Below are positions 9,152 through 19,251 of a stretch of 41,905 nt of DNA, one piece after another. The stretch is from assembly GCA_009391235.1 (NCBI GenBank), contig VEXD01000006.1:1-41905 (forward strand). The letters are read 5' to 3'. Source of the stretch: SAR202 cluster bacterium AC-409-J13_OGT_754m (lineage in GTDB: Bacteria; Chloroflexota; Dehalococcoidia; Lucifugimonadales; GCA-2712585). Each line of letters begins with the position of its first letter. The stretch's first letter is position 1. Under the pieces are notes generated by a model. That model was given only the letters and a program-made list of their open reading frames with translations, searched no databases and had not been told where the DNA came from. Position numbers and translations under genes: made by a program.

Positions 9152-10129
9152 CTATGAACTCAATAATGAACGAACGCTTTCAATCACACGCTGGACATAT
9201 GGAAAAGCCAGATCTTCTAAAACACTAGAATACGGGGCTGGCACTTCCTCTCCAGCAACACGTTGCACAGGTGCATCCAGATAATCAAAAGCCCGTTCGT
9301 GTATGAGACTTGATACTTCGCCAGCAAACCCCCCAGTCTTCCATGTTTCCTCCACAACAAGGGCCCGATGTGTTTTTTCCACTGAAGCAATCACTGTATC
9401 AATGTCTAACGGACGAAGTGTTCTTAGGTCAACCACCTCGGCATTGATGCCCTCAGAGGCTAAAGCGGATGCAGCATCCAATGCCACATGGACCATTCTC
9501 GAGTAGGCGATGATTGTTACATCGTCGCCAGAACGTTTAATATCAGCAAGGCCTATAGGCACCGTATAGTAATCATCAGGGATATCACTCTTTAGGCTAT
9601 AAAGGAGCGCATTTTCAACAAATATCACCGGGTCAGGCAATTCACGACACGATCGGAAAAGGCCCATCGCATCATAGGCAGTAGCAGGAGTAACCACTGT
9701 GAGTCCAGGAACAGAAGCATACCACCCTTCAAAACTTTGTGAATGAGTCGCAGCAAGTTGAGCTCCACCACCTGTTACTGTTCGAATTATTAAAGGAACA
9801 GTAATTTGCCCCCCTGACATATATCTAATCTTGGCTGCATGATTAACTATTTGATCCATGGCTAATAGACTGAAATTAATAGTCATAATTTCCACTATAG
9901 GTTTCATGCCTCCCATAGCAGCCCCTATTCCAGCGCCTACTATTACCGACTCTGCTAGTGGTGAATCCTTGATTCGCTCAGGCCCGAACCTCTCGGTAAG
10001 GCCACGCGTTACGGCATAGGTGCCACCATATGGGCCAATGTCTTCTCCAATTATGAATGAACTAGGATCGCTATCCAAAGTTTCAATCAGCACCTGGTTG
10101 AGCGCGTCCCTATAATTAATTTCAGTCAT
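9152..10129 (-). CDS. pdhB: Pyruvate dehydrogenase E1 component subunit beta
   Basis: IGEDIGPYGGTYAVTRGL, VDLRTLRPLDIDTVIASVEKTHRALVVEE; 325 aa. Confidence 0.95.
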   Translation of the reverse strand: MTEINYRDALNQVLIETLDSDPSSFIIGEDIGPYGGTYAVTRGLTERFGPERIKDSPLAESVIVGAGIGAAMGGMKPIVEIMTINFSLLAMDQIVNHAAKIRYMSGGQITVPLIIRTVTGGGAQLAATHSQSFEGWYASVPGLTVVTPATAYDAMGLFRSCRELPDPVIFVENALLYSLKSDIPDDYYTVPIGLADIKRSGDDVTIIAYSRMVHVALDAASALASEGINAEVVDLRTLRPLDIDTVIASVEKTHRALVVEETWKTGGFAGEVSSLIHERAFDYLDAPVQRVAGEEVPAPYSSVLEDLAFPYVQRVIESVRSLLSS

Positions 10130-10132
10130 TCG

Positions 10133-11116
10133 TTACTCCTCATCAGCATACACATCATCATAAAGAGCTTCTGCTTCCGGAAACGGACTTTCCTGTGCAA
10201 AACCAACAGCCTCGGTTACTTCTTGTTCTACAGATTCGTCTGCTTCTTGAAGTTCTTCCTCGGTAACTAGCCCTTGTTCAATAAGGTAGTTGCGTACAAG
10301 CACAATGGGATCACGTCCTAGCCAGTATTCAACCTCTTCCTTAGGCCTATATGCGGCTGGATCCGATATAGAGTGACCCCTGAACCGATATGTTTGAGCC
10401 TCAATAAGAACTGGTCCATTCCCATCACGAACATGGGAATCAATCTTCTGCATTACATTTCGAACTTCAAACAGATCCATGCCATCTATTTTATAGCCAG
10501 GGATTTTATAGGCATCCCCTGCTTTATAGATTTCATCATGGAGGGCATAAGTTGAATCAACAGCAGCGCCCATGCCATATAAATTATTTTCACATATGAA
10601 TACTATTGGAAGTTTCCAGATAGCAGCCAAATTCATGCTCTCATGAAATTCCCCTTCCTGCATGGCACCGTCACCAAAAAAACATACTACTAAAGCGTTC
10701 TTTTTTTCATGCTGAGCCGCCAATGCAAGCCCAGTAGCTATAGGCATTTGACCAGCAACAATAGCGTACCCACCCATGAATCTTCGGGATGAGTCAAACA
10801 AATGCATGGACCCTCCCTTGCCTTTGCTATACCCTGTCGCCTTTCCAAAAAGTTCAGCCATAATCCGCTTAGGATCCAATCCTCTCGCCAAGGCGTGACC
10901 ATGATCTCTATAGTGGGTAGTAATATAATCATGTTCTTTTAGAACAGACATTATTCCTACGGCTATAGCTTCTTCACCACTGTAAACATGAAGAAAGCCC
11001 TTGATTTGTTTCTGCATATATTGCCTATAGGTTTCATTTTCAAACTCGCGAATGAGTGCCATATCTCTATATAGGCCTATTAATTCTGTTTTAGATATCT
11101 TCTCTTTAAGGTTCAA
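10133..11116 (-). CDS. pdhA: Pyruvate dehydrogenase E1 component subunit alpha
   Basis: THYRDHGHALARGLD, GKGGSMHLFD, FFGDGAMQEGEFHESMNLAAIWKLPIVFICENN. Confidence 0.96.
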   Translation of the reverse strand: MNLKEKISKTELIGLYRDMALIREFENETYRQYMQKQIKGFLHVYSGEEAIAVGIMSVLKEHDYITTHYRDHGHALARGLDPKRIMAELFGKATGYSKGKGGSMHLFDSSRRFMGGYAIVAGQMPIATGLALAAQHEKKNALVVCFFGDGAMQEGEFHESMNLAAIWKLPIVFICENNLYGMGAAVDSTYALHDEIYKAGDAYKIPGYKIDGMDLFEVRNVMQKIDSHVRDGNGPVLIEAQTYRFRGHSISDPAAYRPKEEVEYWLGRDPIVLVRNYLIEQGLVTEEELQEADESVEQEVTEAVGFAQESPFPEAEALYDDVYADEE

Positions 11117-11139
11117 GGTTCCTTTTGTCTCCCGATAAA

Positions 11140-12531
11140 CTAAATATGAACAGCTTCGCCTTTAGCATCCAAGGCAGCCTCTTTTAAGGTTTCAGATAGG
11201 GTAGGATGTGAATGAACCATCCATCCCAATTCGTCAACCGTCCCTTCAAGCATCCTCGTCATTGATAATTCGGCCAGTAATTCAGTAACCTCTGGGCCAA
11301 TAATGTGGGCTCCAAGTATTTCTCCATGGTTAGCATCAGTTATTAACTTCACAAATCCATCCGATTCTCCTAACGCCAAGGCTTTCCCATTTGCTTGAAA
11401 AGGAAACTTTCCTACATTAATTTCATGGCCTTGATCTCGTGCCTGAGCCTCTGTAAGCCCAAAGCTAGTAATTTGCGGATCACAATATGTTGCCTTAGGC
11501 ATATCTAAATAGCTAAGAAGCTGAGGAGCTAATCCAGCAATTCTCTCAACCGCATATACACCCTGTGCAGAAGCGGAATGAGCCAGAAGTAATTTCCCTG
11601 TCACATCACCTATACCATATATATTAGAAATGGAAGTAGTCATATGTTGGTCTATTTGAATAAATCCTTTTTCTATTTTGACCCCTATTTCTTCCAACCC
11701 CAATCCCTCTACATTACCCTGAACCCCGACAGCAACCAAAACCTGTTTGCATTCCAGAGCGGTTCTACCTTCGGGTCCTTCTACGCTGACTATCAGATGG
11801 TCTTCATTCTCTACTAATCCCTCTACCTTGGAACTGCTCATTATCGTTATCCCTTTACGGGACATCGATCGTTCAAGCTGACGACTTATTTCTTCGTCCT
11901 CTAGTGGAACTATTCTATCCTGTAATTCGACTACCGTAACCTTAACATCATAGGCGTTATAAATTGAAGCGAATTCTACGCCAATAGCCCCTCCGCCTAC
12001 TATGACAATTGATTTTGGCAAATCTTTATTTTCCAACGCCTGCCTACTGCTAATAACACGATCTCCATCTAGTGGTAAAGTTGGAATCATCCGAGGCCTT
12101 GCTCCAGTAGCAACAATGACATTCTTGGCCACGATTTCCTCTTCATTGGAAGTAATGATGATCGTATTAGCGTCTTTAAATCTTGCCTCGCCCTTAATAT
12201 GAGCAACTCCATTTTTCCGTAACAAATATTCAACGCCTTTTGTTAATTTCGGAACTATACTTCGACTTCTGTCAATCGCCTTAGAATAATCTATCTCCAA
12301 GTTTTCATAGGTAATCCCGAATTCATGTGCCCTTTTAAAAAGTGACACTACTTCTGCATTTCTAAGAAGGGCTTTGCTTGGAATACATCCCCAGTTAAGG
12401 CATACCCCACCCAATTCATCTCTTTCAATTATTGCCGTTTTCAAACCAAGTTGAGCTGCCCTGATAGCGGCTACATAACCGCCAGGGCCAGAACCAATCA
12501 CAGCAATATCATATTCTGTGGGAGAGTCCAA
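11140..12531 (-). CDS. lpdA: Dihydrolipoyl dehydrogenase (E3)
   Basis: IGSGPGGYVAAIRAAQLG, GGVCLNWGCIPSKALL, HSHPTLSETLKEAALDA. Confidence 0.96.
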   Translation of the reverse strand: MDSPTEYDIAVIGSGPGGYVAAIRAAQLGLKTAIIERDELGGVCLNWGCIPSKALLRNAEVVSLFKRAHEFGITYENLEIDYSKAIDRSRSIVPKLTKGVEYLLRKNGVAHIKGEARFKDANTIIITSNEEEIVAKNVIVATGARPRMIPTLPLDGDRVISSRQALENKDLPKSIVIVGGGAIGVEFASIYNAYDVKVTVVELQDRIVPLEDEEISRQLERSMSRKGITIMSSSKVEGLVENEDHLIVSVEGPEGRTALECKQVLVAVGVQGNVEGLGLEEIGVKIEKGFIQIDQHMTTSISNIYGIGDVTGKLLLAHSASAQGVYAVERIAGLAPQLLSYLDMPKATYCDPQITSFGLTEAQARDQGHEINVGKFPFQANGKALALGESDGFVKLITDANHGEILGAHIIGPEVTELLAELSMTRMLEGTVDELGWMVHSHPTLSETLKEAALDAKGEAVHI

Positions 12532-12717
12532 CCGGAGTATGCCTCTCTAAATAACTCGATTTACTATGGAGCTTCATTAACTAAGCAGCGGTCATTATAC
12601 AGGTTAGTCAGTAATTGGTTCAAGGAATACTAGTCAACGGTTCGATTATAATATTATTATGACTTCTATAATTCCTGTTTTCTAGCACTTATTTTAAAGT
12701 ATTACCGGTAATTCAAT

Positions 12718-13767
12718 ATGTTCATTTTAGGAAAACTGCTTAGCAGAAAATATTCCCTAGGATCATCTATTCTGTCCCCATCATATCTTTTTTTCCTAGC
12801 CGTAGCGGTTGCATTTCTCTACTTTGTGGTGGTCCGATTTGATATCAAGCCTAGCTATATATGGAGCAGTCTAAAAGAAAGCAATCCGCTCCACCTGCTA
12901 ATGGCCTTCATATTGCACTACACAACATATTTTTTCCGGGGAGCAAGATGGCATATCCTTTTAGGCAATGTAGAACAACCCGATCAAAAACCTCCAGGGG
13001 TTTTTCATTGCTGTAGCCTGCTACTTATAAGTGCGTTTATTAACGGAATAACAGCTTTCCATATTGGAGACCCATATAGAGGAATACTGATTGCTAGAAA
13101 AACGAATAGTGGATTGATTCAAACTTTGGGAACATTAGTAGCTGAAAAAATAGTTGATATTTCAGTAATGGTAATCTTATTAGCCTTGTCGTTAGTCTTA
13201 ATGCTAGCGGAAGGAATCAATACCCCGAATTACTTTTTGACTCTAGCATCACTGCTTTTATCTGCTTTAGTCCTATTTTTGATTGCAATATGGATCTTAA
13301 GGACAAGGCTATTTTCTCTTATACCAAAGTTATTACAAAGTATTTTCATCAATTTTTATAGAGGCGCACTAGGATCTTTAACAAGAATGCATCTAGTCAT
13401 TTTCTTTAGCATATTAGCCTGGTTCTCGGAAATATCTCGACTTTATTTCGTATCCAGCGCGATGGGATTATCTCTAAACTTTGGCCTCGTCACATTTGCT
13501 GCCTTGTCAAATGCTCTCCTGACCATTTTGCCTCTTGGCGGACTAGGATTCGCTGAACTAGGAATTGCGGAACTTCTTTCACAATCTCTATCAAAGGGTG
13601 ATGCTGCGTTGATAATTATTCTAGATAGGGCAATTAGTTACCTAAGTGTAATTGTTGTAGGAGCAGTCGTATTTATAGGTTACACACTTTTCACAGCTAA
13701 CTGGAATGGTAATGCTAATCCGGATATCATAGACGTTCCAAAGTCTCCTACATCTGCACATCCATGA
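12718..13767 (+). CDS. Lysylphosphatidylglycerol synthase TM region / UPF0104-type flippase-like membrane protein
   Basis: 349 aa multi-TM; FFRGARWHILLG, F.NGITAFHIGDPYRGILIARK, LPLGGLGFAELGIAELL. Confidence 0.75.
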   Translation: MFILGKLLSRKYSLGSSILSPSYLFFLAVAVAFLYFVVVRFDIKPSYIWSSLKESNPLHLLMAFILHYTTYFFRGARWHILLGNVEQPDQKPPGVFHCCSLLLISAFINGITAFHIGDPYRGILIARKTNSGLIQTLGTLVAEKIVDISVMVILLALSLVLMLAEGINTPNYFLTLASLLLSALVLFLIAIWILRTRLFSLIPKLLQSIFINFYRGALGSLTRMHLVIFFSILAWFSEISRLYFVSSAMGLSLNFGLVTFAALSNALLTILPLGGLGFAELGIAELLSQSLSKGDAALIIILDRAISYLSVIVVGAVVFIGYTLFTANWNGNANPDIIDVPKSPTSAHP

Positions 13768-13907
13768 CCCTTCAACCTAAAACCATCACCTTATTGACGA
13801 ACGAGTTTAACTAATATCATCAGTTACTCCAAAAACATCCGACGCACCGATTGCACCAACAAATGTTATTGACATGTCACGCCTAGTAACCTTAAACTGG
13901 ATCGGTT

Positions 13908-14237
13908 ATGGAATATGCAATAGTAAAAACAGGCGGAAAGCAATACCGAGTATCCCAGGGAGACGTAATCGACGTCGAAAAACTACCAGTAGAAGCAGGC
14001 TCCGAAATCGAGCTTGATGCGGTATTAGCGGTATCTAAAGATGGAGAGTTTACCTACGGGAGTCCTTTCATATCTGGAGCTAAAGTCATAGCTCAGGTAC
14101 ACGCTCAGGCAAGAGACAAAAAAATTAGAGTTTTCAAATATAAACCCAAGACCCGATATCGTCGAACACGCGGGCATAGACAGCATTACACACGCCTACA
14201 AATAGTTGATATAGTGCAAGATAGTGAGGAAAGCTAA
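13908..14237 (+). CDS. rplU: 50S ribosomal protein L21
   Basis: [26 protein letters not shown] ... [17 protein letters not shown]. Confidence 0.97.
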   Translation: MEYAIVKTGGKQYRVSQGDVIDVEKLPVEAGSEIELDAVLAVSKDGEFTYGSPFISGAKVIAQVHAQARDKKIRVFKYKPKTRYRRTRGHRQHYTRLQIVDIVQDSEES

Positions 14238-14506
14238 TGGCTCATAAGAAAGCAGGCGGTAGTTCACGAAATGGTCGTAATAGTCCAGGACAACGACTAG
14301 GAGTAAAGAAATTTGGTGGCGAGAGAGTCATAGCTGGTAATATTATTATGCGACAGAGAGGCACTAAGATCATGCCTGGTAGAAATGTAGGACTAGGCAG
14401 AGATCATACTCTTTTTTCTCTCATTGATGGCAAAGTGGAATATGAATGGGCATCCAAGGGAAAGAGAAGAGCTAGCGTATACCCAGTAGAGCAAATACAG
14501 AAATGA
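14237..14506 (+). CDS. rpmA: 50S ribosomal protein L27
   Basis: [29 protein letters not shown]. Confidence 0.98.
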   Translation: MAHKKAGGSSRNGRNSPGQRLGVKKFGGERVIAGNIIMRQRGTKIMPGRNVGLGRDHTLFSLIDGKVEYEWASKGKRRASVYPVEQIQK

Positions 14507-14709
14507 AAAACGAAATTCATCCACAATTTTATACTGATGCACGGGTTATATGTTCCTGTGGAAACATATTCATTACAGGATCCACCAAACAGGAATTACG
14601 TGTGGAGTTATGTGGTAAATGTCACCCATTCTACACGGGTGAACAACGAATAGTTGACACGGAAGGGCGGGTTGAGAGATTACGACGGAGATTCGGCATT
14701 AAACCATAG
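14503..14709 (+). CDS. rpmE: 50S ribosomal protein L31, Cys-containing form
   Basis: [28 protein letters not shown]...[12 protein letters not shown]. Confidence 0.96.
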   Translation: MKNEIHPQFYTDARVICSCGNIFITGSTKQELRVELCGKCHPFYTGEQRIVDTEGRVERLRRRFGIKP

Positions 14710-14837
14710 GGTTTTGCTGTATCAATGTTACTTCTCATCACAATCCATACCAAAGTTCCCTTCTTCATTTAACTAAAAACGTAATAGTTAATAACTCACT
14801 TTTCTAATTTAAAACTTTATACAAAAGGCCAAACAGA

Positions 14838-15773
14838 TTGTCAAAACAACCTTTTTTCTATGGCGGACAAGCAGTAATCGAAGGAGTGATGATCAGAGGT
14901 CAACGGTTTTTCAGTTTAGCTGTCAGAAAACAAGACGGATCCATTCATCGTAGTGCCGAAGCCCTAGGTCAAATTTATACTGGGCCACTTAGACGAATGA
15001 TTTTCACCCGGGGCATACTAATTCTGCTTGAAACCCTAATTTTAGGATTTAAAGTTCTAACAAAGTCAGCCCGAATCGCTCTTGAAAGCGAAGACCCAAA
15101 CGAAAACGAAGAGCCTCCAGGCTGGACGATATGGATATCAGTGGGTGCATCTGTACTAATCGGTGTCGGGTTATTTTTTCTGCTTCCCCTATTTGCTGCT
15201 CGATCTATGGACTCCATTATAGATGGATGGGTAGGAGCAGCAACTACAGGAGATGTTTTGAGCAACCTACTTGAAGGTCTAATCCGATTAATAATGCTAG
15301 TGGGTTACATAAGTCTCATAGGCATGATGAAGGACATTAAAAGAGTGTTTGCCTACCATGGCGCGGAACACATGACAATTCACGCATATGAAAACAATTT
15401 GCCTTTGGATGTGGACCATATTCGTCCATTCCCTACGGCACATCCTAGGTGTGGGACTGCATTTCTTTTAACAGTAGCAATGCTATCCATAATTATTTTC
15501 GCAATGCTAGGCAGACCCGACTTACAGTGGGCAATAATGTCTCGAGTACTCTTCATACCAGTAATCGCGAGCATTAGTTATGAATTCATACGATTCAACG
15601 GCGCGCATCCAGGCAGCCCACTAACTCCGATACTATCTGCTCCTGGTTTGTTATTGCAAAAGCTAACCACTAAACGCCCAGATGATGACCAAATAGAGGT
15701 TGCTATTCATGCTATGCAGGTTGCGCTGGCTGCGGACAATGAATTGCCCTTAAATTTTGATGACAAGCTCTAG
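14838..15773 (+). CDS. DUF1385 (YqhQ-like) membrane protein
   Basis: TTG start; FFYGGQAVIEGVMIRGQRFFSLAVRK, VFAYHGAEHMTIHAYE, HPRCGTAFLL. Confidence 0.9.
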   Translation: MSKQPFFYGGQAVIEGVMIRGQRFFSLAVRKQDGSIHRSAEALGQIYTGPLRRMIFTRGILILLETLILGFKVLTKSARIALESEDPNENEEPPGWTIWISVGASVLIGVGLFFLLPLFAARSMDSIIDGWVGAATTGDVLSNLLEGLIRLIMLVGYISLIGMMKDIKRVFAYHGAEHMTIHAYENNLPLDVDHIRPFPTAHPRCGTAFLLTVAMLSIIIFAMLGRPDLQWAIMSRVLFIPVIASISYEFIRFNGAHPGSPLTPILSAPGLLLQKLTTKRPDDDQIEVAIHAMQVALAADNELPLNFDDKL

Positions 15774-16408
15774 AATATTCGCTTCTCATCTTTCCAAGCT
15801 TTCAATTCATCCCAAACCTGTTGTGGCTTCACTCCAGTAGAAGACATAAGTGCCAAAGCATGATAGAAAAGATCCGCTATCTCTGATGGTAATTCATTAG
15901 AATCCTGGACCACAGCTATGTCCGCTTCTCTAACTTTCTCCGTTACCTTCTGCGCCACCCTTCCAACACCTTCTTTTAGAAGCTCGGCAGTATAACTTCC
16001 ATCAGGCAAATTAGCTTTGCCATCTTGAATAACGGTAAATATCTCATCAAGGATTTGAGAGCCAGGTTCTGCTTTTAAGAAATCCTCGGCCTCAGGAGTA
16101 ACATCTAGTGGAGTAAAAAAACAACTGGTATTACCAGTATGGCAAGCTGGACCATCCGGAATCACTCGTAGTAGAATTGTATCGTTATCACAATCTATCC
16201 ATGCATCTTGTACGTTAAGATAATTACCCGTAACTTCCCCTTTATGCCATAGGTCCTCCATGCTCCGCCCATAAAACCATACTTGCGCCCCTTCAATAGT
16301 TCGCTTAATTGTTCCTGGATTCATATAACCGAGCATCAAATTTTCACCTGTTCTAGCATCCTGGGCAATTGCAGGTATTAGCCCTTGTTTATCTAATTTA
16401 AGTTCCAT
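15770..16408 (-). CDS. hisIE: Bifunctional phosphoribosyl-AMP cyclohydrolase / phosphoribosyl-ATP pyrophosphatase
   Basis: HisI motifs LMLGYMNPGTIKRTIE, GPACHTGNTSCFF; HisE-like C-terminus SEIADLFYHALALM. Confidence 0.94.
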   Translation of the reverse strand: MELKLDKQGLIPAIAQDARTGENLMLGYMNPGTIKRTIEGAQVWFYGRSMEDLWHKGEVTGNYLNVQDAWIDCDNDTILLRVIPDGPACHTGNTSCFFTPLDVTPEAEDFLKAEPGSQILDEIFTVIQDGKANLPDGSYTAELLKEGVGRVAQKVTEKVREADIAVVQDSNELPSEIADLFYHALALMSSTGVKPQQVWDELKAWKDEKRIF

Positions 16409-17124
16409 TATGTGTGCCTCTTAAGGATTCCTGGCAAATCATCAAAGCTAGTTACTTCATAATCTGGTTTTGGAATACTCTCATCTAAAGTGTTCCCATT
16501 TCTATTTAACCAAACAGTAAACATTCCAACGCTTTTTGCTCCCTTTACATCATCAAATTGATTGTCTCCTACATAAACTGCTTCATTGGGTTTAATATCC
16601 ATCATTTCCATAATCTGCATAAATGGAGCAGGATGGGGCTTATATGCCTTTACCATCTCTGATGACAATACTGTGCGAAACTCCATACCTGTACTCTCTA
16701 GAAGTGGAAATAAAAACTCGTCATCCGCATTTGATAGAATAGCTGTCGAATATCTCTGCTGAATACTAGCAAGTGCCCTCGGAACATCATCAAACACGTC
16801 CTGGATTGTCATAGATTTCACAGCCGCCTTAGCCGCATATGATGCATCACCTTCTAGTCCCATTTCGCAAAAAACCTGCTTGAAACAATCTCGCCATGCC
16901 TCCTCATATCTTTTAAATGGAGGACTCTTATCAGGCTCTTCCAGATTCTGCCGAGTTCGCCTGAATTTCTCTTCTAATTTTTTCCATTCCCTATATAAAC
17001 CGACAGGATCTACTGTAAATAATTGTGTGTTGCAAATTTCTTTAAAAAGGTTGATCCATCCTTCTTCTGGATTTGGCACCAGTGTCTTGTACATGTCAAA
17101 AATTACTGCTCTAACTCCTAACAC
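16408..17124 (-). CDS. HAD-superfamily hydrolase
   Basis: VIFDMYKTLVPNP, AILSNADDEFLFP, EAVYVGDNQFDDVKGAKSVGMFTVWLNR. Confidence 0.88.
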   Translation of the reverse strand: MLGVRAVIFDMYKTLVPNPEEGWINLFKEICNTQLFTVDPVGLYREWKKLEEKFRRTRQNLEEPDKSPPFKRYEEAWRDCFKQVFCEMGLEGDASYAAKAAVKSMTIQDVFDDVPRALASIQQRYSTAILSNADDEFLFPLLESTGMEFRTVLSSEMVKAYKPHPAPFMQIMEMMDIKPNEAVYVGDNQFDDVKGAKSVGMFTVWLNRNGNTLDESIPKPDYEVTSFDDLPGILKRHT

Positions 17125-17217
17125 CTTATATACCCCTCTCTAATTATTTAAGTTATTTTCCTTGCACTAACTTAGTCGATATCCCTTGCTCATTCAAAAA
17201 AATTACATTGCCCCTCC

Positions 17218-17787
17218 TTAGGTTCCATCTTCTGTCAATTTCTCCATCGGCAATGCCCTATCTTGATAACGTGCCAGTATAAATAATAAATCGCCAAGTC
17301 TATTTAAATATTTAAGGATCTCGTTATTTGTTAACCGGCCAGATAAATCCAATTTGACTGCTTCACGTTCAGCACGACGAACTATAGTCCTAGCCAAATC
17401 AATAGCCGCAGAAGAAGCTGAGGCCCCGGGAATAATAAAAGATCTTGGCAATGACACCTCTGCCTGTAAGTCATCTATGAAATCTTCCAATTGAACCGTA
17501 ATTTGGGAAGAAATAGGTTCAAAGTGCAACTTAAATGACTCATATTTATCAGGATCCGTGGCTAGTTCGGCGCCGACTTGAAAAAGCTCTCTTTGAACCC
17601 TCTCCACTATCCCCCTAACTCGTTGGTCTGTTGATGAAGCACGAGCTAATCCAAGCGCAGAGCAAGCTTCGTCTGTAGCACCATAAGCCTCACAATGAGT
17701 ATCTGCCTTGGAAACTCTGCCTCCATAGAGTAGGCTGGTTTCTCCTTTGTCACCAAATTTAGTATACAGTCGTTTGCTTCTACTCAC
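17218..17787 (-). CDS. PduO-type cob(I)yrinic acid a,c-diamide adenosyltransferase
   Basis: LYTKFGDKGETSLLYGGRVSKAD, ATDEACSALGLAR, RTIVRRAEREAVKL, YLNRLGDLLFILARY. Confidence 0.93.
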   Translation of the reverse strand: MSRSKRLYTKFGDKGETSLLYGGRVSKADTHCEAYGATDEACSALGLARASSTDQRVRGIVERVQRELFQVGAELATDPDKYESFKLHFEPISSQITVQLEDFIDDLQAEVSLPRSFIIPGASASSAAIDLARTIVRRAEREAVKLDLSGRLTNNEILKYLNRLGDLLFILARYQDRALPMEKLTEDGT

Positions 17788-17892
17788 TCGCTATCACCAT
17801 TTTAATAAAATGTACTCAATTCACTGTACTCATAGCCTAGATGAATCACAAGCATTATACTACTCAGCCAGACTCAGGGTTAGGAGTCCCAC

Positions 17893-18648
17893 ATGTTACC
17901 AGAAATACACATCATAGGGCTGACAGGAATCCCGGAAATAGCAGAAGGGGCTAAACTTGGAGATCTCATCTCCGCAGAAATCAAAAAACAGGACCTGCCA
18001 CTAAATGAGAGGGATATACTTGTAGTAACACAGAAGGTGGTTTCCAAAGCGGAAGGTCGCATAATCAACCTGAAAGAAATAGAACCTTCTCATATGGCAA
18101 TTCAGCTAGCCTCAGAGTACAAGAAAGATCCTAGATTAGTAGAAGTGGTTTTGCGTGAAAGCAAGAGGATTGTAAGAATGGATCGAGGGGTAATAATATC
18201 TGAAACACATCACGGATTCATTTGTGCAAATGCTGGAGTTGATTCCTCAAATAATACAGATATAGAAAAGGTTTCTTTGCTACCCAAAAACCCTGATGTT
18301 TCCGCTAACAACATTCGCCAGTCTATTCACATGGAATTAGGTGTGGAGGTGGGAATAATAATTTCTGACACATTTGGAAGACCATGGAGAGAAGGAGCAA
18401 CCAATGTAGCCATCGGAGTATCAGGAATAAATCCTCTGAAAGACTACAGAGGCCAATCGGACCTCGTCGGTTATTCGCTCAAAACTACAACTATAGCTAT
18501 AGGGGACGAGCTGGCAGCGGCCGCTGAACTAGTAATGGCCAAACTGGACAGAGTTCCAGTCGCCGTAATTAAAGGATATCACTACAACTCCGGTGACACG
18601 GGAATTAACTCCCTAGTTAGGAACCCAGACCGAGATTTATTCCGATAA
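17893..18648 (+). CDS. cofE: Coenzyme F420-0:L-glutamate ligase
   Basis: DILVVTQKVVSKAEGR, ISDTFGRPWREGATNVAIGVSGI, F420-0 ligase family layout; 251 aa. Confidence 0.92.
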   Translation: MLPEIHIIGLTGIPEIAEGAKLGDLISAEIKKQDLPLNERDILVVTQKVVSKAEGRIINLKEIEPSHMAIQLASEYKKDPRLVEVVLRESKRIVRMDRGVIISETHHGFICANAGVDSSNNTDIEKVSLLPKNPDVSANNIRQSIHMELGVEVGIIISDTFGRPWREGATNVAIGVSGINPLKDYRGQSDLVGYSLKTTTIAIGDELAAAAELVMAKLDRVPVAVIKGYHYNSGDTGINSLVRNPDRDLFR

Positions 18649-18732
18649 AGTCATTCACATGCTAATTCGGAAATATTATCGGCTATATCTGATATAATAT
18701 TTTCCTTTCCAAATACCCTGAATAGGTAAGTA

Positions 18733-19236
18733 ATGAGCATGCGACACAGACCTTTAATCATCTCCGTAATCGGAGGCGGAGACCCCCCCCCAGTTGCTTT
18801 ACAACATGCTTACGATGTTGGCATAGAACTGGCCAAGCGCGACGTAGTAGTTGCTTGCGGAGGGCTTGGTGGAGTAATGGAGGCTGTCTGCCAAGGGGCT
18901 AAATCGGCTGGCGGTACTACAATCGGTATCATGCCTGGGGATGACCCGAATGAAGCAAACGATTTTGTGGACTTCCCAATATGTACTAGTTTCAAATATG
19001 CTCGAAATGTAATAGTAGTAAAAACGGGCCGTGCTGTCATTGCTATAGACGGCTCATACGGTACAATGTCGGAAATAGCTCACGCCTTGGCTGAAAATAT
19101 TCCTGTAATAGGGCTAGAAACATGGAGTTTCATGTCTAACGGCAATAAGGATACCTCTATGATAGTTGCCGAAACTCCTGTAGATGCGGTAAATAAAGCA
19201 ATCGCTGCAGCAAATACCAGGGACCAAATTGACTAG
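18733..19236 (+). CDS. TIGR00725 / LOG-like Rossmann-fold protein
   Basis: VVACGGLGGVMEAVCQGAKSAGGTTIGIMPG, GRAVIAIDGSYGTMSEIAHAL (GGxGTxxE-like). Confidence 0.85.
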   Translation: MSMRHRPLIISVIGGGDPPPVALQHAYDVGIELAKRDVVVACGGLGGVMEAVCQGAKSAGGTTIGIMPGDDPNEANDFVDFPICTSFKYARNVIVVKTGRAVIAIDGSYGTMSEIAHALAENIPVIGLETWSFMSNGNKDTSMIVAETPVDAVNKAIAAANTRDQID

Positions 19237-19251
19237 GAAACTTAAATCTCA

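Noticed and set aside
13869-13897. TTGACA-N17-TTAAAC promoter-like sequence before rplU
   Set aside because: Good -35 but a weak -10 and very close to the ATG; not strong enough to call without TSS data.
18668-18704. AT-rich inverted repeat (AATATTATC...GATATAATATT) after cofE
   Set aside because: Imperfect with a bulge and no GC stem; cannot be separated from AT-rich background as a terminator.
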